Below, one piece after another: positions 1-11,693 of a stretch of 64,000 nt of DNA. Below the pieces are notes generated by a model that was given only the letters and a program-made list of their open reading frames with translations, was not told the origin of the DNA and did not search any database. How positions within the stretch are numbered: position 1 is the first letter of the stretch; each line of letters starts with the position of its first letter. A program made the position numbers and the translations under genes. The DNA comes from Smallanthus sonchifolius (Eukaryota > Streptophyta > Magnoliopsida > Asterales > Asteraceae): NCBI GenBank assembly GCA_023525975.1, contig CM042029.1, positions 67,055,429 to 67,119,428 on the forward strand. Reading direction: 5' to 3'.

Positions 1-95
1 TATGAACTTAATAGTCACCGACGTAGGGTTGTATTTAAATAAAATAATTAATTTTATTTATTTAATTGTAAAAATATGTTAACATATATAGAGTG

Positions 96-97
<2 letters not shown>

Positions 98-133
<36 letters not shown>

Positions 134-520
134 TAGAAAAAGAATTTCTACTTACGTGAATAGTGTTTGATTTAAATAAATAAAATAAATAATTTCATTT
201 ATTTAAATAAACTAAATAAATAATTTTTATTTATTTATGTGTTAAAATAAATATGTTTAGAAAAAGGATTTCTACTTATACGAATAGTGTTTAATTTAAA
301 TAAGTAAATAAAATAAATAAATAATTTTATTTATTTAAATAATTAAATTAAATAAATAAATAATTTTTATTTATTTATTTATGAAAAATATGTTAAAATA
401 TATGGATTGTAAATATATGTTTAGAAAAAGAATTTCTACTTATGCGAATAGTGTTTAATTTAATTAAAATAAATAAATTTATTTATTTAAATAAATTAAA
501 TGAATAATTTTTATTTTATT
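98..520. repeat. AT microsatellite and three-copy minisatellite inside LTR A
   Basis: An (AT)n run at about 98-130 is followed by three spaced copies of a unit beginning GTTTAGAAAAAGAATTTCTA at 131, 255 and 419. Each is followed by AATAAATAATTTTATTTATT-like palindromic AT blocks. The partner LTR has the same three copies at 8352, 8480 and 8631 but a much shorter AT run, so the microsatellite changed length after insertion. Confidence 0.85.
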
Positions 521-800
521 TATCATAAAAAAAATAAATACTAGTTTGTTTTAAATGAGTTAATATTTTATAAACCTTTATAAAATTTATTGCTTTTATT
601 TAGAAATTAATTTTTGATATTTAAAGTTTTTGTTTTAATTATTTTAATATACAATTTGAACAACGAAATTCATAATAAAACTGAATTTATATTAAAAATT
701 TACCAATTTGGTTTTATTCTATTACAAATAGTGTAAGGTTTATAAAAATATTTTTTATAAAATTTTTGAAGCTGTAAAACTGGTTTTAAAAATATAAACA

Positions 801-1036
801 GGCCACCCAGCTCGAACCCGGGTGGCGCCTGTGTGGTTAGTTCACTTGTACCACTGGACCAGGGGAGCTACTCGTGTACTAGTCCCGTTAAATTGGTTAT
901 TAACACGAAGGGGAAAAGAAACCGGGCTTGATGTTCAGGACATGTGCAAAAAGGCCGACTGGATACGGGCCGTGGGTTTCGAACCCACGCCACCCGGTTC
1001 AATGGTGCAGTGTCTTAACCAGTTGAGCCGGGTGGT
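801..1036 (-). other. Two tRNA-like segments within LTR A
   Basis: On the minus strand, 967-1033 contains an A-box-like GGCTCAACTGG followed by the B-box-like GTGGGTTCGAAACCCAC, whose T-arm would pair perfectly. A second segment at 801-875 contains TGGTCCAGTGGTA and GGGTTCGAGC. Both resemble the internal Pol III promoter boxes of tRNA genes or tRNA-derived SINEs. Neither folds into a full cloverleaf by eye, so I do not call functional tRNAs. The partner LTR (9012-9228) keeps both segments but lacks the 22 bp that make the first T-arm. Confidence 0.5.
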
Positions 1037-2079
1037 TCGCTGGTCTAAATGGGAACAAGACAAATTAACTACGCTAAGTTATTTAACCCAAATTCCCCAA
1101 ATCAGATTTCGAGCAAAGCGACCAAGAACCCTAATTCCAATTGATTTCGATAGATTATGATAGCTCGAATTGATAAGGGGCTATTGTTCAGGGCTCGATT
1201 ACGAAGCTAATGATCTAAAACTTACTTGATGAAATTGGGCAACGAGTGCAGTCGGCTACGATTTCAGGCCTGATGATCTTGATACTCGATGAACTTACAG
1301 AGAGGTAATACGAGTCAATTGATCACTCTGGAAGTTAGCAATAGGTCGGGCGAGGGTGAGGGAGTGTTTTAATTGGATTGGTTTAATCTAATTTACGAGA
1401 TTTGGTTTCGATTTGGCCGTAACGCCCGAAGGGACGGATTACGCGTTAATTTGCTCAATTGGGGATGAATTGAGTCACGTTTGAGGTCTGAATACATTCA
1501 AGATCAATCAGTGCGTGATCTTCGGGATTTAGAACGCGTTTATTGTAAGAATTAATGAGGAATTGATGCGGTTTGACTTTGCAAAGTCAAATTCGTTTGA
1601 ATTTGAAATTTGCCGCTTTAATGGACGAATTGGCATGATGTTTGGGCCTGAGCTGGGTCGTTTGTTGTTTGTGTAATGACAGAAGTCCAAACTAACTAGA
1701 ATTTGGTTGTAGGCAGCCTTGGATTATTACAAAATGGGCTGTTTTGACTTTTGAAAGTCAACCGGATCATACGGAGGTCAAAATTGATGTTAAGAGTCAA
1801 AATTTGAAAGTGTGGGTTCAATGCTTGAGGGTTCAATCAAGTATAAAATCCTTGTAAATTGGGTGTAAATGTATATATATACATGTATGTCTAACTATAT
1901 ATATATATATAGATATATATATATATATACACACACACATATATATATAGGGATTCTAAAACAAATGCGGGGTGGAATTTGTGAATCTGCTTTTGATAAA
2001 TATAACCATTTCACTAAGACTAGAATTCATACATGATTTATTGTACTAGAATGAAGACATGAAAATCAGAAATGTTACA

Positions 2080-2113
2080 GTATCCCATGTTGAGGGAATT
2101 TCGTCCCGAAATT
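2080..2113 (-). promoter_or_regulatory. Polypurine-tract region and pol-end hairpin of element A
   Basis: Seventeen bases separate the 3' LTR edge from an inverted repeat at 2097-2113 with arms AATTTCG and CGAAATT and a 3-base loop. The TAA stop of pol (2113-2115) touches this hairpin. The intervening stretch, read on the minus strand, is the position of the plus-strand primer but is only weakly purine-rich, so the tract may be degenerate. The same arrangement recurs in elements B, C and E. Confidence 0.6.
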
Positions 2114-5100
2114 TAGCTAGTTGAGGCGACTGAATCAGCAAAGAGGTGAGGGTACTTGAGCTTCATTTGGTCCTCACGTTCCCAAGTAAATTCAGGTCCA
2201 CGCTTAGATTCCCATCGTACTTTGACAATAGGGATACGACTTCGCTTGAGTTGCTTGATCTCGCGACCCATGATTTCCACTGGTCTCTCCACGAAGTGCA
2301 TCATTTCGTCAATGCGCACATCGTCAAGAGGTATATGGAGATTCTCATCAGCAAGGCATTTCTTTAGGTTGGACACATGAAATGTAGGATGCACATTGCC
2401 GAGTGATGGGGTAACTCGAGTTTGTAAGCCACTTTCCCAATCCTCTCAATGATCTTGAATGGACCCACATAGCGAGGTGCCAATTTGCCTTTCTTTCCAA
2501 AACGGATCACACCCTTCCATGGAGACACTTTTAGAAGAACAAGGTCACCGATTTGGAATTCCAAAGGTTTCCGTCGTTTATCGGCATAACTCTTTTGCCG
2601 ACTCCTCGCTACTCGAATGTTGTCACGGATTTGAATAATCTTATCGGATGTTTCTTGGATTAGTTCGGGACCAGTGACTTGTGCTTCACCAATCTCGTTC
2701 CAACAGATAGGAGAACGACACTTACGGCCATAGAGAGCTTCAAATGGGGCCGTATTGATGCTTGTGTGGTAGCTATTGTTGTAAGAGAATTCAATTTGGG
2801 GTAGATGTGAATCTCAATTTCCACCAAAATCAATTACACAAGCTCTAAGAATGTCCTCAAGAGTTTGGATTGTACGCTCGGTCTGACCATCAGTTTGGGG
2901 GTGGTAAGCCGTGCTTAAATCCAATCGTGTACCAAGGGCAGTTTGGAGAGATTGCCAGAACCGGGAGGTGAATCGAGCATCTCTATCGGAGATTATGTTT
3001 AATGGAACACCGTGACGGCTCACGATTTCATCAATGTAAATTTGGGCCAATTTCCTAACCCAATAGTCTTCACGGATGGGTAAGAAATGAGCAGATTTGG
3101 TGAGGCGGTCAATGATCACCCAGATGCTATCATAACCACTTGAGGTGCGAGGGAGTTTGGTAATGAAATCCATAGGTAAGTTATCCCATTTCCACACGGG
3201 AATTTCCGACTGTTCAAGTAACCCGGAAGGACGTTGATGTTCGGCTTTGACTTTGGAGCAAGTTAGACATTTGGCAACATAGAGAGCAATGTCTTTCTTC
3301 ATACCGGGCCACCAATATTGTTGGCGAAGGTCTTGGTACATTTTATCCGCACCAGGATGGATAGAATAACGAGTCTTGTGGGCCTCGTTCATGAGAAATA
3401 TACGGAGATCATCGCGATCGGGGACCCAAATACGGTTCAAGTAATACAGTAAGCCCTTGGGTCTTGATTCAAGCAGAAGTTCAACACCACACGACATTTC
3501 CTCGTACATGTTACCCTCGGTGACTGAGACGTGTTGAGCTTCTAAGATACGATTTTGAATGTCGGTTCAAATTCGGACACATTGAAGCATGACATGTTCC
3601 TTTCGAATCAAAGCGTCGGCTACAACATTCGCCTTACCGGGATGGTAACGAATCTCGCAGTCATAGTCGTTAAGGAGTTTAACCCAACGTCGTTGCCTCA
3701 TATTGAGTTCTTTTTGGTTGAATATGTGTTGGAGACTTTTGTGGTCGGTGAACACCACACATTTAGTGCCATAGAGGTAATGTCTCCAAATCTTCAATGC
3801 GAGTACAACCGCACCCAATTCAAGGTCGTGCGTTGTATAATTTTTCTCGTGAATCTTAAGTTGCCTTGATGCATAAGCGATTACCTTACCTCGTTGCATG
3901 AGGACACAACCGAGACCTTGGTTGGAAGCATCACAGTAGACAACTAGATCATCATTCCCGTCGGGGAGAGTCAAAATAGGAGCATCGCACAACTTTTTCT
4001 TGAGAGTTTGGAAGGCTTCTTCTTGCTTTGGTCCCCATTCATAAGGTTTACCCTTGTGGGTCAAAACGGTGAGTGGAACAACAATCTTAGAGAAATTTTA
4101 AATGAAACGACGATAATATCCCGCAAGACCAAGAAATGAACGAACTTCGGTGGGGGTCTTAGGGGCATTCAAATTCTTAACAACTTCGATCTTAGCAGGG
4201 TCCACATGAATTCCTTTTTCGTTGACGATATGACCCAGGAATTAAACCTCCTTTAGCCAAAATTCACATTTGGAGAACTTGGCATATAGTTGATCTTTTC
4301 TCAAGAGGTCCAAAACCAATCTAAGGTGTTGTTCATGATCGGATTTAGTCTTGGAGTAGATTAAGATGTCATCAATGAAGACGATTACGAATTTGTCGAG
4401 GTATGGTTTGCACACACGATTTATGAGGTCCATGAAAACCACGGGTGCATTGGTTAGCCCAAAAGGCATGACCATGAACTCGTAGTGACCATACCTTGTT
4501 CGGAAGGCAGTCTTTGGAATATCTTCTTCTTGTACACGGAGTTGGTGATAACCAGATCGAAGATCAATCTTCGAGAAATAAGTGGAGCCTTGAAGTTGAT
4601 CGAAGAGATCGTCAATTCTAGGAAATGGATAACGGTTCTTGATGGTAAGCTTGTTGAGTTCGCGGTAGTCAATACACATACGGAATGATCCATCCTTCTT
4701 TTTGACGAATAAGACGGGTGCACCCCACGGTGAATGACTTGGATGGATGAAGCCCTTGTCGGAGAGTTCTTGGAGTTTGCTTGCAAGTTCTTGCATTTCA
4801 GAAGGTGCAAGACGGTATGGAGCTCTAGCCACTGGGTTAGCTCCGGGTACAAGGTCAATGCGAAATTCTACTTGCCGAACGGGTGGAAGACCGGATAAGT
4901 CTTAGGGGAATACTTCGGGAAAGTCCCGAATGATGGGGATATCTTGAATATTCTTCTCTTTGACATCCTTTCCGACAATATGAGCTAAGAAGGCCACGTA
5001 CTTCTTTCGTAAGTACTTTTGAGCAGTCCTGCATGACATCAATCTGAGTCCTTTGCAGGGTTTTTCACCAAAGACTCTCAACGTTTCTCCCGACGGAAGG

Positions 5101-5405
5101 GGTATTCGGATGCACTTCTCAAAACCGATGACTTCGGCATGGTGGTTTGACAGCCAATCCATGCCTATGATGATATCAAAACTTCCTAGCGGCATTGGCA
5201 CGAGGTTGATTGGAAATGTATGATCATTAAGTTCTAGAGAACAGTTGTGGATAACGGAGTCTATTGTAAGGGAGTCACCATTTGCTACTTCTACAGTGAA
5301 GGTTTTCTCTAATTTGGACCGTGTTTTTGCAAGTAAGGGTTCAAAGTTAAGTGACACGAAACTCTTATCCGCATCGGTATCAAATAAAATGGAGGCATAT
5401 TGACT
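2113..5405 (-). pseudogene. Decayed pol polyprotein of element A (protease, RT, RNase H, integrase, chromodomain-like tail)
   Basis: Minus-strand homology is continuous but broken. Protease lies at about 4902-5400; its active-site triad reads DTDA where DTGA is usual, so it is probably dead. Reverse transcriptase at 4242-4832 has KKDGSFRMCIDYRELNK and the catalytic FIDDILIYSK. RNase H at 3567-4064 has YCDASNQGLGC and TDHKSLQHIF. Integrase at 2814-3509 has the HHCC zinc region (CLTCSKVKAEH), the core D in MDFITKLP and YHPQTDGQTERTIQ. The C-terminal part (2113-2564) ends in a chromodomain-like VRWESKRGPEFTWERE. Premature stops at 4899, 4240, 4097, 3566 and 2812 are each explained by CAA, CGA or TGG turned into a stop by one transition. 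A frameshift lies near 2364-2394 and another separates gag from protease. Confidence 0.9.
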
Positions 5406-6613
5406 ATTAACAAGAACGTACCGTTGACCACATCATTGTTGGCTTGAGCTTCATTGGCGTTGATGTTGAAAGCACGCCCACGAGCTCCGCCTTGTCTAGC
5501 ATTGATAAACTTCGGGCACTGGTCACGGAAGTGGTTTGGGTTGCCACATTCATAATAAGCACGCCCATTTGCTATGGCGGGAACACCTTGATTAGTCACT
5601 TGTTGATTGGTTCGGGTTGGTGGGTTGGCTTGGCCTGCCAGTGCTTTGGCTCTACAAACATTGATCGTATGACCATACTTTCCACAGTGAGTGCAAAGGC
5701 GACAGGAAATGGTTTGGTGATGGTGATAATTGCATGTGGCACAGAGCGGGTAGGTCCCCACATATGGCTTCTTGACTGGTGCTTGAGCCATGGGAGCAAC
5801 TTGGTTAACAGGCATAGCAGGAGTGACCACAGCAAAATTTCTAGCATTTCTTTTTCTATTATTATGGTAGGGTTCAGTTTTGGCTTCCTTGATGTGTACA
5901 GGAGGGGTTGTGGTGTCGGGAGCTTTCTTGGTGCCTTTTCTAGTCAAGGTACCTGCCTTTACATGATTGCCGGTCAAAGTGGCAGATAATCGGATAGCAT
6001 CTTCGAGTGTGGCGGGATTTCTCCCTAAGACAGTATCCTGAATCTGCCTAGGTAGTCCACCGATGTACTTTTCAATGCAACAGGATAGGGGCGTGACCAT
6101 GTGGGGCACAAGGAGACTCAGTTCATGAAACCGGGTTGTATAAGCCAGACTTTCACCACTGTCTTGGGTAAGATCCCAAAACTCAGCTTCCAGCATCCTC
6201 ACTTCATTCCGAGGACAAAACTCTTCAGTCATTAGTCTCTTAACCTCATCCCATGGTAAAGCCATGGTTGCCTCTACACATCTGGTTCTCTTTTCCCCAT
6301 TCCACCACGTGAAGACACTTGTGGCATGACGGACACGAAGGTCCTCGGGGCAGTCACTATTGAGGAAAGTGCCCTCAATACTTTCAAACCATTGAAGGAG
6401 TCCCGTAGCTCCTTCGGTACCATAGAACTTGAGAGGGTTACATGATTTGAAGTGCTTGAAGGTACATTGCGATGGGTTGGCACCACCACCACCATTAGTT
6501 CCATGGTTACCGTTTGTGGCACCATTAACTTGAGTGAGCTGGGTTACAAGTTGTGTAAGGATAGCAGCAATATCAGTGTTGTTGTTGACCACGGTAGCAC
6601 GACGGGGAGGCAT
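5405..6613 (-). pseudogene. gag of element A
   Basis: An open frame of roughly 400 residues encodes a Ty3-type Gag that would form virus-like particles and package element RNA. The start is placed at MPPRRATVV (6613); five codons upstream are also open. The retrotransposon gag core contains LLQWFESIEGTF and EFCPRNEVRMLEAEFWDL. Two zinc knuckles follow: CTHCGKYGHTINVC is intact, while the second reads YYECGNPNHFRDQC and has lost its first cysteine. A low-complexity Asn/Gly/Thr segment lies near the N-terminus. A one-base shift near 5405 throws the protease out of frame; the open frame runs on to 5309 without homology. Apart from this and the damaged knuckle the gene is intact. Confidence 0.88.
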
Positions 6614-7310
6614 TCTACAGATTTGCACAACACAAGAAGAGGTGTAAGAACTTATGAAGTTTGATTGACTTTAAAAGATAAGATACAAATAAAATAGCAA
6701 ATCATAGTCTAGATTATACTCAAATAGTGATATAATCACTTGAATACCGTGACACATTAAGGTTAATTAAACTCATATAATTTTTCAAGGAGACATGCTT
6801 TAGCCTATAAGTAAACACTCATCCCGGGAATTCCCAGGAAAGCATACGGGTCCCTCGGTTGATTGGGATTTATGCAAAATGCTTTCCTAGACAGAAAACC
6901 CAGAATACAGGTGTCACCCTTCCAGATTGCACGTGTCCTCAAATAATTAACAAAGTTTAAAAGCCTTAACGAGGAAATAAAGAAATTTTTATAGATTTAA
7001 CTCCATGAAGTTTCCACATGCTATGATGATAATGATAAAGAAGTAGGCAAGAAGGTTATGAGGTTTAGGGTAAGGGTAGGGATATTGTTTTATTTAATTT
7101 ATTATTTAGGTATAGTCTAGTAAGTCATGAACTCTAACAAATAAGGTACCATAATGAAATAAATATTAATATAATAAGCATGTAACACATAGCATGTAGC
7201 ACATAACACATAATCATGAAGCATGGTATAAGTGGGTCTCCTAAAGTTATAGTCTAGGTCAAGGGTGTCTAATAACCTAGTTCCCTATAACTAAGGATTT
7301 GATACCAATC
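6614..7310 (-). other. Untranslated leader and primer-binding site of element A
   Basis: The stretch between gag and the 5' LTR has no coding signal. At 7296-7307, three bases from the LTR edge at 7311, the minus strand reads TGGTATCAAATC. This matches the initiator-Met tRNA primer complement TGGTATCAGAGC at its first eight bases and then departs from it, so the site is a variant or mutated one. Confidence 0.75.
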
Positions 7311-10098
7311 TGTCACACCCCAACCGACGGCGGAAACGTCGGGGCGGGACATGTAGACTGTTCATGAGCACAAGGTTGACTAAATTGTAATATATTAAAC
7401 ATCCATTTCATTTCAAATAATCCAAACACAAATAGCAAAATTCAACAAGTACATAAATAAAAGTACAAATTGTTCTTTGAATTTAAATTAACTAGGTCCA
7501 ACTTAAGTGTAGCATGTCTTGCTCAAATTCACACGTTAGCACCTGAAACATGAATAAAATAGGGTCAACTAAAAAGTTGGTGAGCATACATAGGTTTGTA
7601 CATAGATAGTTTATAAATATGAATAAGCAAATCCTTACATGTCATGATAAATAAGGCATTTATGGGGAGCAGCTATTGTGTAACTAAAGTACAATAAAAC
7701 CTTTGTAACTAGCATGCAAATTGTGTTGTCGGTAACAATCACCCCAATCTGGGTGGGTTTGTCAGACTCAATAGATCTATCATTGTTAACCGTCGGCTTA
7801 GATAGTTAATGATTGCACAAAATTTGCACACAAAAGTTAACACACCTAGCACTCAAACATAAAGCTCAAATTTGCACACATGAATGTAAATAGGATTTGT
7901 ATTTGTGTAGTATGTGTAGATGTAAGCTATTGTTTGTGTAAAATTCATGAATCACCCCAAAAAGTGTAAAAGAGAAAAGGGGCTATGTAATACTCACATG
8001 ATTCAAGAGTGTTGCTAGTACGCAAGGCTAGGTAGCAAAACGATCCTTGTAACTCACCACGTTAACCTAGTGTATAATACGTATTGAGTTAATAGTGTGT
8101 ACAAAGGTCTATGTCTAAGTTTAGGGTTCAACGGGTTTTGATGTGTGTGGGTTTGTACAAAGAGGCTTGTGTTTCTCCATGTAAAGGCATACTATGCTTG
8201 TATACGAATTTAATGTGTATTATGAGTTCAAGGTATATGTGTATGAACTTAATAGTCACCGACGTAGGGTTATATTTAAATAAAATAATTAATTTTATTT
8301 ATTTAATTATAAAAATATGCTAACATATATAGAGTGTAAATATATATATATGTTTAGAAAAAGAATTTCTACTTACGTGAATAGTGTTTGATTTAAATAA
8401 ATAAAATAAATAATTTTATTTATTTAAATAAACTAAATAAATAAATAATTTTTATTTATTTATTTGTTAAAATATATATGTTTAGAAAAAGGATTTCTAC
8501 TTATACGAATAGTGTTTAATTTAAATAAGTAAATAATTTCATTTATTTAAATAATTAAATTAAATAAATAAATAATTTTTATTTATTTATTTGTGAAAAA
8601 TATGTTAAAATATATGGATTGTAAATATATGTTTAGAAAAAGAATTTCTACTTATGCGAATAGTGTTTAATTTAAATAAAATAAATAAATTCATTTATTT
8701 AAATAAATTAAATGAATAATTTTTATTTTATTTATCATAAAAAAATAAATGCTAGTTTGCTTTAAATGAGTTAATATTTTATAAACCTTTATAAAATTTA
8801 TTGCTTTTATTTAGAAATTAATTTTTGATATTTAAAGTTTTTGTTTTAATTATTTTAATATACAATTTGAACAACGAAATTCATAATAAAACTGAATTTA
8901 TATTGAAAATTTACCAATTTGGTTTTATTCTGTTACAAATAGTGTAAGGTTTATAAAAATATTTTTTACAAAATTTTTGAAGCTGTAAAACTGGTTTTAA
9001 AAATATAAACAGGCCACCCGGCTCGAATCCGGGTGGCGCCTGTGTGGTTAGTTCACTTGTACCGCTGGACCAGGGGAGCTACTCGTGTAGTAGTCCGGTT
9101 CAATTGGTTATTAACACGAAGGGGGAAGGAAACCGGGCTTGATGTTCAGGACATGTGCAAAAAGGCCGACTGGATACGCCACCCGGTTCAATGGTGCAGT
9201 GTCTTAACCAGTTGAGCCGGGTGGTTCGCTGGTCTAAATGGGAACAAGAAAAATTAACTACGCTAAGTTATTTAACCCAAATTCCCCAAATCAGATTTCA
9301 AGCAAAGCGACCAAGAACCCTAATTCCAATTGATTTCGATAGATTATGATAGCTCGAATTGATAAGGGGCTATTGTTCAGGGCTCGATTACGAAGCTAAT
9401 GATCTAAAACTTACTTGATGAAATTGGGCAACGAGTGCAGTCGGCTACGATTTCAGGCCCGATGATCTTAATACTCGATGAACTTACAGAGAGGTAATGC
9501 GAGTCAATTGATCACTCTGGAAGTTAGTAATAGGTCAGGCGAGGGTGAGGGAGTGTTTTAATTGGATTGGTTTCATCTAATTTACGAGATTTGGTTTCGA
9601 TTTGGCCGTAACGCCCGAAGGGACGGATTACGCGTTAATTTGCTCAATTGAGGATGAATCGAGTCACGTTTGAGGTTTGAATACATTCAAGATCAATCAG
9701 TGCGTGATCTTCGGGATTTAGGCGTTTATTGTAAGAATTAATGAGGAATTGATGCGGTTTGACTTTGCGAAGTCAAATTCATTTGAATTTGAAATCTGCC
9801 CGCTTTAATGGACGAATTGGCAGGATGTTTGGGCCTGAGCTGGGTCGTTTGTTGTTTGTGTAATGACAGAAGTCCAAACTAACTAGAATTTGGTTGTAGG
9901 CAGCCTTGGATTATTACGAAATGGGCTGTTTTGACTTTTGAAAGTCAACCGGATCATACGAAGGTCAAAATTGATGTTAAGAGTCAAAATTTGAAAGTGT
10001 GGGTTCAATGCTTGAGGGTTCAAATGGTTTAGGGTTCAATCAAATATAAAATCCTTGTAAATTGGGTGTAAATGTATATATATACATGTATGTCTAAC

Positions 10099-10132
<34 letters not shown>

Positions 10133-10262
10133 GGGATTCTAAAACAAATGCGGGGTGGAATTTGTGAATCTGCTTTTGATAAATATAACCATTTCACTAA
10201 GACTAGAATTCATACATGATTTATTGTACTAGAATGAAGACTTGAAAATCAGAAATGTTACA
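7311..10262 (-). repeat. 5' LTR of element A (complete)
   Basis: This is the full 2952-bp LTR, with ends TGTCACACCCC and AATGTTACA giving TG...CA termini on either strand. It matches 1-2079 over its right two thirds. It carries the same minisatellite (8352-8670), tRNA-like segments (9012-9228) and TA-rich run (10074-10131). A 22-bp block present in the left LTR is missing near 9176, where both sides carry ACG. Confidence 0.93.
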
Positions 10263-10599
10263 ACCCTACACGTCTGATTCTCATTGGACCAAACCTAGTT
10301 TTGAGGCTAGCGGATCTTTATGGAGGTCATAGCGGTCCGACACGGTGCTGAGTCATAGGACACGTGTCAGCTCAGAAAATTACGGTTAAGTTGCGGCTAG
10401 CGGACCGTTATCAAGGCGATGGCGGTCCGCCAGCCAATCCTGTCTCATTGAAGATCGTTATGAAACCTGATAGCGGTCCGCTATCTACTTAATTTTCGCA
10501 TTTTTCACTTTTAACCCTAGACTTTGGTATTGTTACACTCATAGTCCCTAGGGTTTACCTTTTTGTCAAATTTTGGACATTTTTATGGCATGTGTTACA
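10263..10599 (-). repeat. Remnant of 3' LTR of element B, cut by element A
   Basis: This matches the terminal 337 bp of the LTR at 28429-29903, including CCCTACACGTCTGATTCT at its left edge and the paired GCGGTCCGC repeats. It begins exactly where element A ends, which shows that A inserted into this LTR. Confidence 0.9.
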
Positions 10600-10636
10600 T
10601 TCTCCCCACCTTGTTTTAAACTCGTCCTCGAGTTTA
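10600..10636 (-). promoter_or_regulatory. Polypurine tract and pol-end hairpin of element B
   Basis: Minus-strand AAGGTGGGGAGAA directly abuts the LTR edge at 10599 and is a clear polypurine tract. Seventeen bases inside the LTR edge begins an inverted repeat, 10617-10636, with arms TAAACTCG and CGAGTTTA and a 4-base loop. The TAA stop of pol (10634-10636) lies in the arm. Confidence 0.75.
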
Positions 10637-11693
10637 TTCAAACAAGTGCGTATATTTCCTTTTCATTTCCAATTCTAGTTCCAACGTGTACCCAGGTCGA
10701 CGTCTAGAGTTCCATTTCACTTTTACGATCATTAGTTTCTTTTGTTTCAATCTCTTTTCCTGTCTGTCCTCGATTTGCAAAGGTTGTTCGACAAATCTTA
10801 ACCTTTCATCTACCTCTACGTCTTGTAGGGGTATTACCAGATATTCATCTACCAAACACTTGCGTAGATTTGACACATGGAACACATCATGTACTCCATT
10901 CATTTCATCTGGTAGCTTGAGTTGATAGGCCACAAGCCCAACTCTTTTCAAAATTTTTGAATGGTCCTACGAATCTAGGACTTAACTTCCCTTTCTTTCC
11001 AAATCTTACAACGCCTTTCCATAGTGAAACTTTCAACAGAACGTTATCACCGACGTTGAATTCTAACGGCTTTCGTCTCTTATCAGGATAACTCTTTTAA
11101 AGATCACGAGCCGCTTTTAATCTATCTTTTATCTGGATAACTTTCTTAGTTGCTTCCAAGACTATTTCAGGTCCAGGCAACTAATTTTCTCCTATTTCAG
11201 ACCAACAGATTGGAGTTCGACACTTACGACCGTATAAGGCATCAAAAGGAGAGGCCTGTATACTCGTATGATAGATATTATTATAAGAGAATTCTATTAG
11301 AGGTAAGTGGTCATCCCAACTTCCTCCGAGATCAACAACACAAGCTCTTAACATATCTTCAAGAGTTTGAATTGTTCTTTCGCTCTGCCCGTCCGTCTGA
11401 GGATGGTAGGCAGTGCTGAGATTTAATTTGGTACCAAGAGCTTTCTGGAAACTTTATCAGAATCGAAAAGTAAATCTATTATCTCTATCTGACACGATAG
11501 ATAGTGGCACACCGTGTAATGTTACGATTTCATTAACGTATAACTGTGCCAACTTATCCATGATGAATGTCCTTTTATAGGAAGAAAATGAGCAGACTTA
11601 GTAAGTCTATCAATGATAACCCAGATAGTATCATTCCCTCGACTCGTTCGGGGAAGTTTAGTGATAAAGTCCATGGTTATCATTTCCCATTTC
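10634..11693 (-). pseudogene. Integrase core and chromodomain-like tail of element B (decayed)
   Basis: The terminal frame at 10634-10951 encodes VHDVFHVSNLRKCLVDEYL and VKVKWNSRRRPGYTLELELE, the usual integrase C-terminal and chromodomain-like tail; the conserved TWE is changed to TLE. Upstream to 11693 the minus strand encodes integrase core pieces in several frames: the match to LPRTSRGNDTIWVI is near 11640 and the YHPQTDGQ region near 11390. Multiple frameshifts and stops are present. The integrase is interrupted at 11693 by solo LTR D and resumes at 14215. Confidence 0.85.

Larger units (their letters stand above)
1..2079 (-). repeat. 3' LTR of element A, truncated by window start
   Basis: Positions 1-2079 match 8240-10262 nearly base for base. 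In the stretch 1108-1390 compared with 9299-9580 I counted about seven differences, almost all transitions, so the two LTRs are closely similar and the insertion is fairly recent. The LTR holds AT-rich tandem motifs at its left, tRNA-like sequences near 800-1035 and an AT microsatellite at 1894-1947. No open frame here has coding support. Confidence 0.92.
1..10262 (-). mobile_element. Ty3/gypsy chromovirus-type LTR retrotransposon A (left end outside window)
   Basis: Two near-identical copies of a long terminal sequence flank a gag-pol interior read on the minus strand. The right copy (7311-10262, 2952 bp) begins TGTCACACCCC and ends AATGTTACA. The left copy is cut by the window edge and ends with the same AATGTTACA at 2079. 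Interior order on the minus strand is primer site, gag, protease, reverse transcriptase, RNase H, integrase with a chromodomain-like tail, purine tract, which is Ty3/gypsy order. Long LTRs plus this tail suggest the Tekay/Del lineage; that lineage call is from recall. The right end abuts the middle of element B's LTR, so A inserted into B. Its target duplication cannot be checked because the left end is missing. Confidence 0.93.

Noticed and set aside
966..1036. Functional tRNA gene
   Set aside because: The D-arm does not pair and no full cloverleaf can be drawn by eye; the partner LTR copy lacks the T-arm.
822..1160. 112-residue open frame in LTR A
   Set aside because: Lies across tRNA-like DNA inside an LTR, has no domain, and the partner LTR breaks it with a 22-bp difference.
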